From the NCBI RefSeq assembly GCF_028714215.1, contig NZ_JAQTMS010000006.1:62001-126000 (forward strand): a stretch of 64,000 nucleotides of DNA, in the 5' to 3' direction. The stretch is from Rhodoferax sp. GTDB lineage: Bacteria > Pseudomonadota > Gammaproteobacteria > Burkholderiales > Burkholderiaceae_C. Under the pieces are notes generated by a model. It worked only from the letters and a program-made list of their open reading frames with translations. It had not been told where the DNA came from and made no database searches. A program made the translations under genes and the position numbers. This document shows positions 27,536-36,272 of this stretch, piece after piece. Each line of letters opens with the position of its first letter. Position 1 is the first letter of the stretch.

Positions 27536-27537
27536 GA

Positions 27538-29136
27538 ATGGCGATAGTGTCGAAAATCGATTCTCGAAGCGATGACTTTGCGCGCAATGCGCAGCGTTAC
27601 GCTGACTTGCTGACGACCCTGAGGGAGCGCATGGCCTGGGCGGTCCGGGGCGGCGGCGACCGGTTGATGCAGCGGCACATCGAACGCGGCAAGCTGCCGG
27701 TGCGCCAGCGCATCGACCTGCTGCTGGACGTCGGCTCGCCTTTCCTCGAAATTGCGCCGCTGGCCGCCTGGGGCATGTACGACAACGAAGTGCCGGCGGC
27801 GGGGCTGGTGGCCGGCATCGGCCTGGTGGAAGGTGTGCACTGCATGATCATCGCCAATGACGCGACGGTCAAGGGTGGCAGCTTTTTTCGCGAAACGGTG
27901 CGCAAGCATGTGCGGGCCCAAGACATCGCGGCGCAGAACCGCCTGCCCTGCCTGTACCTGGTCGACTGTGGCGGGGCTTACTTGCCGGAGCAGGATCAGG
28001 TTTTTCCCGACTGGGGCCATTTCGGCACCACGTTCTACAACCAGTGCCGCATGAGTGCAGAAGGATTGCCGCAACTCTCTGCCGTGTTTGGTGGCTGCAC
28101 CGCCGGTGGTGCCTATATTCCGGCCTTGTCGGACGAGGCGATCATCGTTCAGGGGACCGGCCGCATCCACCTCGGCGGGCCGCCCATCGTGAAAGCCGCG
28201 ATCAACGAAATCGTCGACGGCGAAACGCTGGGTGGCGCGGCCATGCATACCCGTGTTTCGGGTGTCACCGATTACCTGGCGGCGGATGAGCGGCAGGCGC
28301 TGGCCAAGCTGCGCCAGATTGTGCGACATCTGAACCTGCCCCCCTCCGAGCCTTTCACCGTCGGTGCGGAGCGGCCACCGCGCTTCGATGCGTCGGAAAT
28401 CCCCGGCATTGTGGGATGTGACATGAAGCAGCCCTACGATGTGCGTGAGGTTTTGCTGCGGCTGGTCGATGACAGCGAATTGCAGGAGTTCAAACCCGAG
28501 TACGGCACCACCCTGGTGTGTGCCAGTGCCCGCCTTCATGGTTACCCGGTGGGCATTCTGGCCAACAACGGTGTCTTGTTTTCGGAATCCTCGGTCAAGG
28601 GCGCGCACTTCATCGAGTTGTGCAACCAGCGCAATATCCCGCTGCTGTTTTTGCAGAACATTACCGGCTTCATGGTCGGCACCGAGGCCGAGCGGGGCGG
28701 CATTGCCAAGCATTCCGCCAAACTGGTTTACGCGATGTCGACGGCACGGGTGCCTCGCCTGACAGTGCTGATTGGTGGCTCCTACGGTGCCGGTAACTAC
28801 GGCATGTGCGGCCGTGGTTTCGCGCCCCATTTCTTGTTTGCCTGGCCGAATTCCCGAATTGCGACCATGAGCCCGGAAGTGGCGACCACAGTGCTGACCG
28901 AGTTGCGCAAAAGCTCGCTCAAGGGCGACAGCGCCGACGAGCAACTGGCTGCATTGGCGCGCGAAACCACGGAGCAGTTCACACGCCAGAGCGATCCCTT
29001 CTACGCCAGCGCCCGCCTTTGGGACGACGGCATTATCGAGCCGGCGCAAACCCGTGATGTGTTAGGCCTGTGTCTGCAATTGCTGGCACAGTCAAACCCG
29101 CGTGCCACCGGAGCGTCACCGGTTTTCCGGATGTGA
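27538..29136 (+). CDS. Acyl-CoA carboxylase, carboxyltransferase (beta) subunit
   Basis: A protein of 532 residues with the paired crotonase-like folds of the methylcrotonyl/geranyl/propionyl-CoA carboxylase beta family. Landmarks are 'GVHCMIIANDATVKGGSFF', 'GGCTAGGAYIPALSDEAIIV' in the N-domain, and 'NITGFMVGTEAERGGIAKH' and 'GGSYGAGNYGMCGRGF' in the C-domain. It carboxylates an enoyl- or acyl-CoA using carboxybiotin from the alpha subunit encoded next. The layout (dehydrogenase, beta, alpha) mirrors liu (leucine) and atu (terpene) operons. Whether the substrate is 3-methylcrotonyl-CoA, geranyl-CoA or another is not decided here. It lies 2 bases after the TetR gene. Confidence 0.92.
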   Translation: MAIVSKIDSRSDDFARNAQRYADLLTTLRERMAWAVRGGGDRLMQRHIERGKLPVRQRIDLLLDVGSPFLEIAPLAAWGMYDNEVPAAGLVAGIGLVEGVHCMIIANDATVKGGSFFRETVRKHVRAQDIAAQNRLPCLYLVDCGGAYLPEQDQVFPDWGHFGTTFYNQCRMSAEGLPQLSAVFGGCTAGGAYIPALSDEAIIVQGTGRIHLGGPPIVKAAINEIVDGETLGGAAMHTRVSGVTDYLAADERQALAKLRQIVRHLNLPPSEPFTVGAERPPRFDASEIPGIVGCDMKQPYDVREVLLRLVDDSELQEFKPEYGTTLVCASARLHGYPVGILANNGVLFSESSVKGAHFIELCNQRNIPLLFLQNITGFMVGTEAERGGIAKHSAKLVYAMSTARVPRLTVLIGGSYGAGNYGMCGRGFAPHFLFAWPNSRIATMSPEVATTVLTELRKSSLKGDSADEQLAALARETTEQFTRQSDPFYASARLWDDGIIEPAQTRDVLGLCLQLLAQSNPRATGASPVFRM

Positions 29137-29140
29137 TGCC

Positions 29141-31180
29141 ATGTTCAAAAGAATCCTGATCGCCAATCGCGGCGAAATTGCCTGCCGCATCATGCGCAGC
29201 TGTCGCCGCCTGGAGATAGAGACGGTGGCGGTCTATTCCGAGGCCGATAGCGGCAGTCGCCACGTCGCCGAGGCCGACTTCGCCGTTCCGATTGGCGCCG
29301 CCAGTGCCGCTGAATCCTACCTGCGGGCCGATCGCATCGTGGCGGCCGCACTGGCCAGCGGTGCGCAGGCCATCCATCCGGGTTACGGCTTCCTGTCGGA
29401 GAAACTCGAATTGCTGGATGCTTGCGCTGGGCACGGGATTGTTTTTGTCGGCCCGAACCGGCGCGCGATCCAGGCCATGGGTTCGAAGATCGAAAGCAAA
29501 CGCCTGGCGCGCGCGGCCGGCGTGGTCTGCCTGCCAGGTTACGACGAGGACGATCAGACGCCGGCACGGTTGCTGGAGGAAGCGCAACGCATCGGTTTTC
29601 CGTTGTTGATCAAGGCCAGTGCCGGCGGTGGCGGCAAGGGCATGCGACGCGTCAACGCGGCCGAAGAGTTTCCAGCCATGCTGGCGCTGGCGCGCAAGGA
29701 GGCACTCTCGGCCTTTGGCGATGAGCGGGTCTTGCTGGAAAAGTACATCGTCAATCCGCGCCACCTGGAAGTGCAGATCGTGGGCGACCGGCACGGTGGT
29801 TTGGTGCATCTGTTCGAGCGTGAGTGTTCCATCCAGCGGCGCTTTCAGAAGATCATTGAAGAGGCGCCGGCCCAGCACTTGCCGGCGGCGCTGGCGACCG
29901 GGCTTTATGAGGCCGCGTTGCGGCTGGGCCAGGCGATGGCTTACGACAATGCCGGCACGGTCGAATTTGTGCTCGATGCGGATTCCAATGACACCGCTTA
30001 TTTTCTGGAAGTCAACACCCGCTTGCAGGTGGAGCACCCGGTGACTGAAATGACCACCGGCGTCGATCTGGTCGAGTGGCAGTTGCGGGTCGCCTGCGGC
30101 GAAGCGCTGCCACTGTTGCAGCATGAAATTCACCGCCGTGGCTGGGCCATCGAATGCCGGCTCAATGCAGAACAGCCGGAGCATGATTTCCGTGCCAGCC
30201 TAGGCCCGCTGCTGGGTTATGCCGAACCCGCAGGCTCAGCCGGGATACGCATCGACAGTGGGCTGCATGCACGGAGCCAGGTCTCACCCTATTACGATTC
30301 CATGCTGGCCAAAGTGATCGGTTATGGCAACTCACGCGGCGAGGCCGTTGCACGAGCTTGCGCCGGCATCGAATCCCTGCGCATCGAGGGGGTGGCCAGC
30401 AACGCCGCCTTGCTGTTGCAAATCTTGCGGCATCCGGATTTCAACGCGGTGCTGACGACGCGCTTTCTGGAACGGAATTTCCCTCACGGTCCGCAGCCGG
30501 AACCCAGTATCCGCCTCCTTCACACGCTGGCGGTTGCCGCTGCCTGGGCTGCCGGCCAGCCAGTGGCGCCAGGCGTATGGGGTGCCTTGCGCACTTTTCG
30601 GCTGACCGGACCTGTCAACCAGGGCGTTCCGGTTGACTTGCGCTTGAGCGATGTGTCGGCCGCATCGGCTGCCGAAGCGGTGCCATTGCTGAGCGCGGGT
30701 GACGCCTATTGGCTGGCGGCCAGGCCGGCGCTGCGGGCCAATGTGCAATCCGATCCGCAGGGCTGGCGGGTACACATCACAGACCACCAAGATGTTGACG
30801 TCACTGCTCACATAAGAAACACTGTGCCGCAACGCTGGTTCAGTTGGGTGCTGGGACGCAGCCTGGTGTGGGACGTGGAACATGAACTGGAGCACAGCCT
30901 GCATGTGGGCAGCGAGAAAAACCAGGATAGAAGTCTGTCGGCAACGCTGCCGGGCCGCATTTCCGAGGTGCTGGTGCGCGAGGGCGAACTGGTGCTTGCC
31001 GGTGCCCCGCTGCTGACCCTGGAAGCGATGAAGCTGTACCACACACTGGCTGCGCCATTGACCGGACAAATTGACCGGATCCATGTCACGGAAGGCGACA
31101 TTGTGGCGCATGGTCAGTTGCTGCTTGAGCTGGGGCGTGAGATTGATGAGCCGCTTTTGGCCCAAACCAAGGAGAACTGA
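29141..31180 (+). CDS. Acyl-CoA carboxylase, biotin carboxylase/carrier (alpha) subunit
   Basis: A protein of 679 residues: biotin carboxylase domain (about 1-450), linker, and C-terminal biotinyl carrier domain. Signatures are 'ILIANRGEIACRIMRS', 'IHPGYGFLSE', the ATP-grasp Gly-rich 'KASAGGGGKGMR', 'RECSIQRRFQKIIEEAP' and 'EVNTRLQVEHPVTEM'. The biotin-accepting lysine is in 'LEAMKLYHTL'. It makes carboxybiotin from bicarbonate and ATP for the beta subunit encoded immediately upstream. The ATG at 29141, 4 bases after the beta stop, is preferred over an open frame that starts inside the beta gene. Confidence 0.94.
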   Translation: MFKRILIANRGEIACRIMRSCRRLEIETVAVYSEADSGSRHVAEADFAVPIGAASAAESYLRADRIVAAALASGAQAIHPGYGFLSEKLELLDACAGHGIVFVGPNRRAIQAMGSKIESKRLARAAGVVCLPGYDEDDQTPARLLEEAQRIGFPLLIKASAGGGGKGMRRVNAAEEFPAMLALARKEALSAFGDERVLLEKYIVNPRHLEVQIVGDRHGGLVHLFERECSIQRRFQKIIEEAPAQHLPAALATGLYEAALRLGQAMAYDNAGTVEFVLDADSNDTAYFLEVNTRLQVEHPVTEMTTGVDLVEWQLRVACGEALPLLQHEIHRRGWAIECRLNAEQPEHDFRASLGPLLGYAEPAGSAGIRIDSGLHARSQVSPYYDSMLAKVIGYGNSRGEAVARACAGIESLRIEGVASNAALLLQILRHPDFNAVLTTRFLERNFPHGPQPEPSIRLLHTLAVAAAWAAGQPVAPGVWGALRTFRLTGPVNQGVPVDLRLSDVSAASAAEAVPLLSAGDAYWLAARPALRANVQSDPQGWRVHITDHQDVDVTAHIRNTVPQRWFSWVLGRSLVWDVEHELEHSLHVGSEKNQDRSLSATLPGRISEVLVREGELVLAGAPLLTLEAMKLYHTLAAPLTGQIDRIHVTEGDIVAHGQLLLELGREIDEPLLAQTKEN

Positions 31181-31642
31181 ATGGCAGGTTTGTACTGGGA
31201 AGATTTTCATGTCGGCCAGGTCTTTGAGCACCCCTGGGGGCGCACCATCACGGAGTCGGACAACATCCTGTTCTCCTGCCTCACCCTGAATGTGCAGCCG
31301 CTGCACATCGATGCCGAGTTCGCCGCCAAAACCGAATGGGGCAAGCCCTTGGTCAACAGCTTGTTCACGCTGGGACTGATGATCGGCATGACGGTCAACG
31401 ACACCACATTGGGCACTACCATCGCCAATCTTGGCATGAGCGATGTGCGCTTTCCGAAGCCGCTTTTTCATGGCGACACGATCCGGGTCCGCAGCAGCGT
31501 CAAGGCTGCGCGCGAAAGCAAATCAAGGCCCACCGCCGGCATCGTGGAGTTTGAACACGTGGCCCGTAATCAGCACCAGCAGGTGGTCGCTGTCTGTGTG
31601 CGTCAGGCGCTGATGCACAAGCGCCCTGCGAAAGCCGCGTGA
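31181..31642 (+). CDS. MaoC-like hotdog-fold hydratase
   Basis: A 153-residue single hotdog-domain protein of the MaoC/hydratase-2 type. The usual active-site motif is TGDxNPLH; here the corresponding segment reads 'LTLNVQPLHIDAEFA', so the catalytic Asp position carries Asn while the His is kept. This variant appears characteristic of MaoC proteins that sit next to CitE-like lyases. It probably hydrates the carboxylated enoyl-CoA made by the upstream carboxylase. The start follows directly on the alpha-subunit stop, and its stop overlaps the lyase start by one base. Confidence 0.87.
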   Translation: MAGLYWEDFHVGQVFEHPWGRTITESDNILFSCLTLNVQPLHIDAEFAAKTEWGKPLVNSLFTLGLMIGMTVNDTTLGTTIANLGMSDVRFPKPLFHGDTIRVRSSVKAARESKSRPTAGIVEFEHVARNQHQQVVAVCVRQALMHKRPAKAA

Positions 31643-32544
31643 TGCAAGGGGCCGTCCCCCCAGCGGCAGCCCGCTCCTACCTGTTTGTACCGGGCAACCG
31701 GCCGGAGCGTTTTGCCAAGGCGCTGGCCAGTGGTGCCGATGCGCTGATTCTGGACCTTGAAGACAGCGTGCCAGCGGCCGAAAAAGAGCTGGCGCGGGAA
31801 GCGGTGACGCATTGGCTGGAGACCGTTGCAGCCCCGCTGCCGATCTGGATTCGGGTCAACCCGGCAAGCAGCCAATGGCATCGTGATGATCTGCAACTCC
31901 TGCTGCGGGCAAGCCCGACCGGGCTGATGCTGCCCAAGTGCGAGGGCGCAGAGGACTTGCTGAGTTTTGATCGCTCGATCGCTGAAATCGAGCGGGCCGC
32001 CGGCCGCCCTCCCGGTTCGGTCCAGGTGCTGGTGATTGCCACCGAAAGCGCGCGTGCCCTGCAACGCATTCATACTTTTGACCAGGCCATGCCACGTCTG
32101 GCGGGCATCCTGTGGGGTGCCGAAGACTTGGCCGCCAGTCTGGGACTGCGCAGCCTGCGGGATCGGCAAGGCCATTACCTGTCACCCGCCCGGCAGGCCC
32201 GCGATGCGGCCTTGTTGGCCAGCCATGCCTGCGGCGTTGCGGCGATCGATGCGGTTTACACCGGACTGGATGACCCGGTGGGGCTGGCGGAAGAAACGCG
32301 GGCCCATGCCGCCCTCGGATTCACGGCCAAGGCGGCGATTCATCCAGCCCAAATTGCAGTGATACATCAGGCCCTGCAACCCAGCCCGGACGATGTGGCC
32401 TGGGCTGCGGAGGTGCTTGCCGAACTGGAAAACGGCGCCAAGGCTTCCGGGCGCGTGCGCGGTGCCATGGTCGATCAACCGCATCTGAAAGCTGCCCTGC
32501 ACATTCAGGCCTCTCTGGCGCGCCTGGGGGCTCTGAAAAAATAG
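31642..32544 (+). CDS. CitE-like CoA ester lyase (HpcH/HpaI aldolase family)
   Basis: A 300-residue TIM-barrel protein of the CitE/malyl-CoA/citramalyl-CoA lyase family. Conserved blocks are 'RSYLFVPGNRPERFAKAL', 'ALILDLEDSVP', 'WIRVNP', 'LMLPKCEG', 'LVIATESARAL' and 'ILWGAEDLAASLG'; the acidic residues of the last blocks bind Mg. Such enzymes cleave 3-hydroxyacyl-CoA dicarboxylates into acetyl-CoA plus a keto acid. As the last gene of the operon it may perform the final C-C cleavage of the pathway. The ATG at 31642 overlaps the maoC stop (TGATG); a GTG one codon earlier is less likely. Confidence 0.88.
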   Translation: MQGAVPPAAARSYLFVPGNRPERFAKALASGADALILDLEDSVPAAEKELAREAVTHWLETVAAPLPIWIRVNPASSQWHRDDLQLLLRASPTGLMLPKCEGAEDLLSFDRSIAEIERAAGRPPGSVQVLVIATESARALQRIHTFDQAMPRLAGILWGAEDLAASLGLRSLRDRQGHYLSPARQARDAALLASHACGVAAIDAVYTGLDDPVGLAEETRAHAALGFTAKAAIHPAQIAVIHQALQPSPDDVAWAAEVLAELENGAKASGRVRGAMVDQPHLKAALHIQASLARLGALKK

Positions 32545-32755
32545 AGGCGACACCAATGAAATGGTTTTCTGCCGCAGCGTAATTTCGCCCCAAGCCGAGC
32601 CTTCTGGCCCATTCGGATCCGCCAGCTCTTGAGGATCATCAAATTGGATCGATGGCACAGGCGTAGATTGACGAAGTGCCGGCCCACGACGGGTGGCGCA
32701 GTTCGATTCAGGTCGACAACAGAGGCGGGCGTGCTGGAAAGAAGGGCGATAAGCT

Positions 32756-35248
32756 ATGACAACAATCGATTTGCACTGGCCGATGCCGCCGTTTTACACG
32801 CCGGCCGAAGGGCAGGCGATGGGTGTGCAAGGTCACGATTGCGTGGTGGAACTGGCCGACCGGCGGGTTGTGGCAGGCGCATTGGCACAGTTCGAACCCG
32901 GCCGCGGTGAGATCGCGCTCAAGGCCGCCGAGTCGGGGGAACTGATGCAGTTCTCCATCGACAAGGTGCGCCTGATCAGGCTCGTTCAGCCGCTGCTGTT
33001 GCAGCCCGACACCGCCGCGATAGAAGGTGTTGGCGGTGTCCACGCGCAAGTGGTCGAGGAAAAGGACTTCCGCGTCCGCTTCGCCGACGGTGGCGAGTTC
33101 TCCGGCAAGACACGCGGGTTCGTCAAGGAGGCGTCCGGGCTGTTTCTGTTTCCCGTTGACGGTAGCGCCGGCACCACGGTCTCCTGCTTCATTCCCGCGC
33201 CGGCGCTGAGGGAAGTCAGGATCGGGCGACTGCTGGGGGAGGCGCTGGCCGCGAACAACGTAGTCGCGCCCGGTACGCTGGCTGCGGCCCTGGACAAACA
33301 GGCTGCCCTGCGCGCCGAACCGCTGGGCGAATTCCTGCGTAAGCGTGCCATTGTGTCGCCGCTGGCGCTGGCAGAGGCGCTCAAGGAGCAGCAGCGGCGC
33401 CCGAACGTGCGGCTGGGGCAGGTGCTGATGGAGGCCAATCTGATATCACAGGAGCAGCTAGATCAGGCGTTGGCGGCTCAGAAGGCCAACCGCAGCCGGC
33501 CGCTGGGGGAGATCCTGGTGGACATGGGCGCAGTGTCGCGTCAGCAGATCCAGGAAGCGCTGGCCATGAAGCTGGGCATTCCGTTCATCGATGTGCGCGA
33601 GTTCAAAGTGGATGCCGAGGCGCTGAGGCTGGTGCAGCCGGCCTACGCGAAGCAGTATCAAGTGCTACCTCTGATTCGCTCCGAGCGCGCGCTGGTGGTT
33701 GCGGTCGAGAATCCACTGGCGGTCGATTTTTTGCGGGAAATGCGCTTTGCAACCGGCTTGTCGATCGTGCCGGTGATGGCCACAGCCAGCGAACTCAAGG
33801 CGCGCATCGTGAAGGAGTACGCCGGACTGGAAGGTTGGAACGCGCCTGTCGACTGGGATGCCGTGGCGTTCGGTACGGCGGACAAGCCGCTGAAGTCCGA
33901 GGCTCAGTCGAGCGACGGCCTCGAAATGGTCGAGATGCGGGATCTGGCCATCAAGCTCGCGCAGGAAGCTCCGCGGCCGGTCGAGCCGGCGCAGGCCGAC
34001 GAGTCGACGACTCGCGTCAGCGAAAGTACGCTGGTGCGCCTGGTCAACAAGATGATCATGGATGCGTACTCGCAGGGTGCTTCAGACATCCATATCGAGG
34101 CCAACCCGGGCAACCGCAATCTGCTCATTCGCTTTCGCAAGGACGGCGCCTTGGTGGACTATCTGGAACTGGAGCCGGCCTATCGCAGTTCCCTGGTTTC
34201 GCGCATCAAGATCATGGCCGATCTGGACATCTCGGAGCGCCGACATGCGCAGGATGGCAAGATCGATTTCAGCCGCCATGGAGGAATTCCGATCGAGTTG
34301 CGGGTGGCGGTGATTCCAACGGCGAACAATCTCGAGGACGTGGTGCTGCGCATTCTTGCCGGGGCCGAGCCGCTGCCGCTGGACCGGCTGGGGCTAAGCT
34401 GCCGCAACCTGGATGAACTGAAGAAAATGGTGGCCCGCAGCTATGGCCTGATTCTGGTGTGCGGTCCGACCGGTTCCGGCAAGACGACCACGCTGCACTC
34501 GGTGCTGCGCCACATCAACCAGCGCGACACCAAGATCTGGACCGCCGAAGATCCGATCGAGATCACCCAGCCGGGCCTGAGGCAGGTCCAGGTCAACGCA
34601 AAAATCGGTTGGACCTTCGCCGCCGCCATGCGTGCGTTTCTGCGTGCGGACCCGGATGTGATCATGGTCGGCGAGATGCGTGACGAGGAAACGACCAAGA
34701 TCGGCATCGAGGCCTCCCTCACCGGACATCTGGTTCTCTCGACCCTGCATACCAACAGCGCCGCGGAGAGCATCGTGCGGCTGCTCGACTTGGGCATGGA
34801 TCCCTTCAACTTCGCCGATGCCCTGATCGGGATACTGTCGCAGCGGCTGGCACCCAAGCTTTGCGCAAAGTGCAGGCGTCCGCATCTGGCGGGTGACGCC
34901 GAAATCAGCGAACTCGCGCGCGAATATTGCGCCGGCACCGGACTGGAAATCGCCGCGACGCTAACGGCGTGGCGCGCGACCTTCGGTGAGGCGGGACAAC
35001 TGGAGCTTTACGCAGCCGACGCAATGGGATGCCCAGCCTGCAACGCCGGCTACAAGGGGCGGGTGGGACTGCATGAACTGTTGGTGGCGACCCCGCGCAT
35101 CAAGCAGTTGATTCACGAGCATGCCACGGCGGCGCAGATTGCAGAAGGTGCGATTGCCGATGGCATGACACTGCTCCGGCAGGACGGTATCGAGAAAGTG
35201 CTGCGGGGGGAGATCGACCTCGCGAGCGCGCGCGGCGCTTTCAGCTGA
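32756..35248 (+). CDS. GspE/PilB-type secretion or pilus ATPase with MshEN-like N-terminal repeats
   Basis: A hexameric-type assembly ATPase of 830 residues. Residues of about 20-135 hold two PilZ-like beta segments. From about 152 to 270 there are four repeats of the pattern LGxxLxxxxxxxxxxLxxAL ('PLGEFLRKRAIVS', 'RLGQVLMEANLIS', 'PLGEILVDMGAVS'), the MshEN signature that binds c-di-GMP. The ATPase core has Walker A 'GPTGSGKTTT' at about 570, Asp box 'WTAEDPIEI', Walker B 'DPDVIMVGEMRD' and His box 'GHLVLSTLHTN'. Paired CxxC motifs (CAKC, CPAC) near the C-terminus are also typical of GspE. No pilus or type II secretion genes adjoin it. It therefore probably powers a machine encoded elsewhere, under c-di-GMP control. 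Confidence 0.9.
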   Translation: MTTIDLHWPMPPFYTPAEGQAMGVQGHDCVVELADRRVVAGALAQFEPGRGEIALKAAESGELMQFSIDKVRLIRLVQPLLLQPDTAAIEGVGGVHAQVVEEKDFRVRFADGGEFSGKTRGFVKEASGLFLFPVDGSAGTTVSCFIPAPALREVRIGRLLGEALAANNVVAPGTLAAALDKQAALRAEPLGEFLRKRAIVSPLALAEALKEQQRRPNVRLGQVLMEANLISQEQLDQALAAQKANRSRPLGEILVDMGAVSRQQIQEALAMKLGIPFIDVREFKVDAEALRLVQPAYAKQYQVLPLIRSERALVVAVENPLAVDFLREMRFATGLSIVPVMATASELKARIVKEYAGLEGWNAPVDWDAVAFGTADKPLKSEAQSSDGLEMVEMRDLAIKLAQEAPRPVEPAQADESTTRVSESTLVRLVNKMIMDAYSQGASDIHIEANPGNRNLLIRFRKDGALVDYLELEPAYRSSLVSRIKIMADLDISERRHAQDGKIDFSRHGGIPIELRVAVIPTANNLEDVVLRILAGAEPLPLDRLGLSCRNLDELKKMVARSYGLILVCGPTGSGKTTTLHSVLRHINQRDTKIWTAEDPIEITQPGLRQVQVNAKIGWTFAAAMRAFLRADPDVIMVGEMRDEETTKIGIEASLTGHLVLSTLHTNSAAESIVRLLDLGMDPFNFADALIGILSQRLAPKLCAKCRRPHLAGDAEISELAREYCAGTGLEIAATLTAWRATFGEAGQLELYAADAMGCPACNAGYKGRVGLHELLVATPRIKQLIHEHATAAQIAEGAIADGMTLLRQDGIEKVLRGEIDLASARGAFS

Positions 35249-35295
35249 TCGGACCGCACCTCGGTCTTCAAGAATCGGCTCTTGCATCCAGCCAA

Positions 35296-35331
35296 TCAAA
35301 AAAGCCCGCTAGCAATAAAGTAGCAGGCTTT
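35296..35331 (-). terminator. Terminator downstream of tRNA-Met
   Basis: An 11-bp stem with one mismatch (35301-35311 and 35321-35331) and a 9-base loop. On the minus strand it is followed by TTTTTTGAT, a good U-tract. It lies 23 bases beyond the tRNA 3' end and could also slow readthrough from the GspE-like gene on the other strand. Confidence 0.8.
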
Positions 35332-35353
35332 CCATATCCCATAGGGGCTTGAC

Positions 35354-35430
35354 TGGTGGCGCTTCACGGATTCGAACCGCGGACCTGTGGATTATGATTC
35401 CATCGCTCTAACCGACTGAGCTAAAGCGCC
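35354..35430 (-). tRNA. tRNA-Met (CAT), elongator type
   Basis: The minus strand gives a complete 77-base cloverleaf including an encoded CCA end. The acceptor stem is GGCGCTT paired with AAGCGCC, the D-arm contains TAGCTCAGTCGGTTAGAGC, and the T-loop is GTTCGAATC. The anticodon loop has CAT (TGGAATCATAATCCA region). The usual base-paired acceptor end rules out initiator tRNA. A CAT anticodon could also belong to tRNA-Ile with lysidine, but the body fits elongator tRNA-Met better. No integrated element adjoins it. Confidence 0.93.
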
Positions 35431-35479
35431 GAGCCGCGAATTATAACCAAAAGTCCAGAGGCGGGTGCTTAGCGCCGCC

Positions 35480-36259
35480 CTACTGATGCTTGAAGTTGGC
35501 TTTGCGTTTGTTGATGAAAGCATCCATGCCTTCTTTCTGGTCGGCAGTGGCAAACATGGCATGGAACATACGGCGTTCGAACATGATGCCGTCGCTCAGC
35601 GCACTCTCAAAAGCCCGGTTCACCGATTCCTTGGCCGCCATGGTGGCAATTTGCGAATGCTCACTGATCAGCAGGGCAGCGGCCAGAGCTTCTTCCATCA
35701 GTTTGTCCAGCGCCACCACCCGGCTCACCAGCCCCGCTCGCTCGGCCTCCAGGGCGTCCATCATGCGGCCGGTCAGCGCCATTTCCATGGCCTTGGCTTT
35801 GCCGACGGCGCGCGGCAGCCGCTGCGTACCACCGGCGCCGGGGATGATGCCCAGCTTGATTTCGGGTTGGCCGAAGCGGGCGTTGTCGGCCGCGATGATG
35901 AAGTCGCACATCATCGCCAGTTCGCAGCCGCCGCCGAGACAGAAGCCACTGACCGCCGCAATGACCGGTTTGCGGATGCCGCGAATCTGTTCCCAGTTGC
36001 GGCTGATGAAGTCGCCCTTGTAGACATCGGCGAAGTTGTAGCTGGCCATGGCACCAATATCGGCGCCGGCGGCAAAAGCTTTTTCACTGCCGGTAATGAT
36101 CATGCAGCCGATCGCCGGGTCGGCGTCAAAGGCTTTCAGGGCGCTGCCCAGCTCGGTCATCAACTGGTCGTTCAGCGCATTGAGCTGTTTGGGCCGGTTC
36201 AGGCTGATGACGCCTACTTTGCCGGCCTCGGTGCGGACATTGATCATTTCGAAATTCAT
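35480..36259 (-). CDS. Enoyl-CoA hydratase/isomerase (crotonase family)
   Basis: A 259-residue crotonase-fold enzyme. The oxyanion-hole and catalytic regions are conserved: '[11 protein letters not shown]', '[15 protein letters not shown]' (first catalytic Glu) and '[17 protein letters not shown]' (second). It hydrates trans-2-enoyl-CoA in fatty-acid or amino-acid degradation. The start is the ATG at 36259; an upstream in-frame ATG lies inside the M61 peptidase gene. It is 13 bases downstream of that gene, on the opposite strand from the acyl-CoA carboxylase operon, so a pathway link with it is not shown. Confidence 0.93.
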   Translation of the reverse strand: MNFEMINVRTEAGKVGVISLNRPKQLNALNDQLMTELGSALKAFDADPAIGCMIITGSEKAFAAGADIGAMASYNFADVYKGDFISRNWEQIRGIRKPVIAAVSGFCLGGGCELAMMCDFIIAADNARFGQPEIKLGIIPGAGGTQRLPRAVGKAKAMEMALTGRMMDALEAERAGLVSRVVALDKLMEEALAAALLISEHSQIATMAAKESVNRAFESALSDGIMFERRMFHAMFATADQKEGMDAFINKRKANFKHQ

Positions 36260-36272
36260 GGGTTTCTCCAGG

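Noticed and set aside
27532-29049. A 505-codon minus-strand frame opposite the carboxyltransferase gene
   Set aside because: Low-complexity shadow; the plus-strand gene has exact family signatures.
35354-35430. tRNA-Met as an attachment site of a genomic island
   Set aside because: No integrase and no duplicated tRNA 3' end were found nearby; the neighbours are ordinary metabolic genes.
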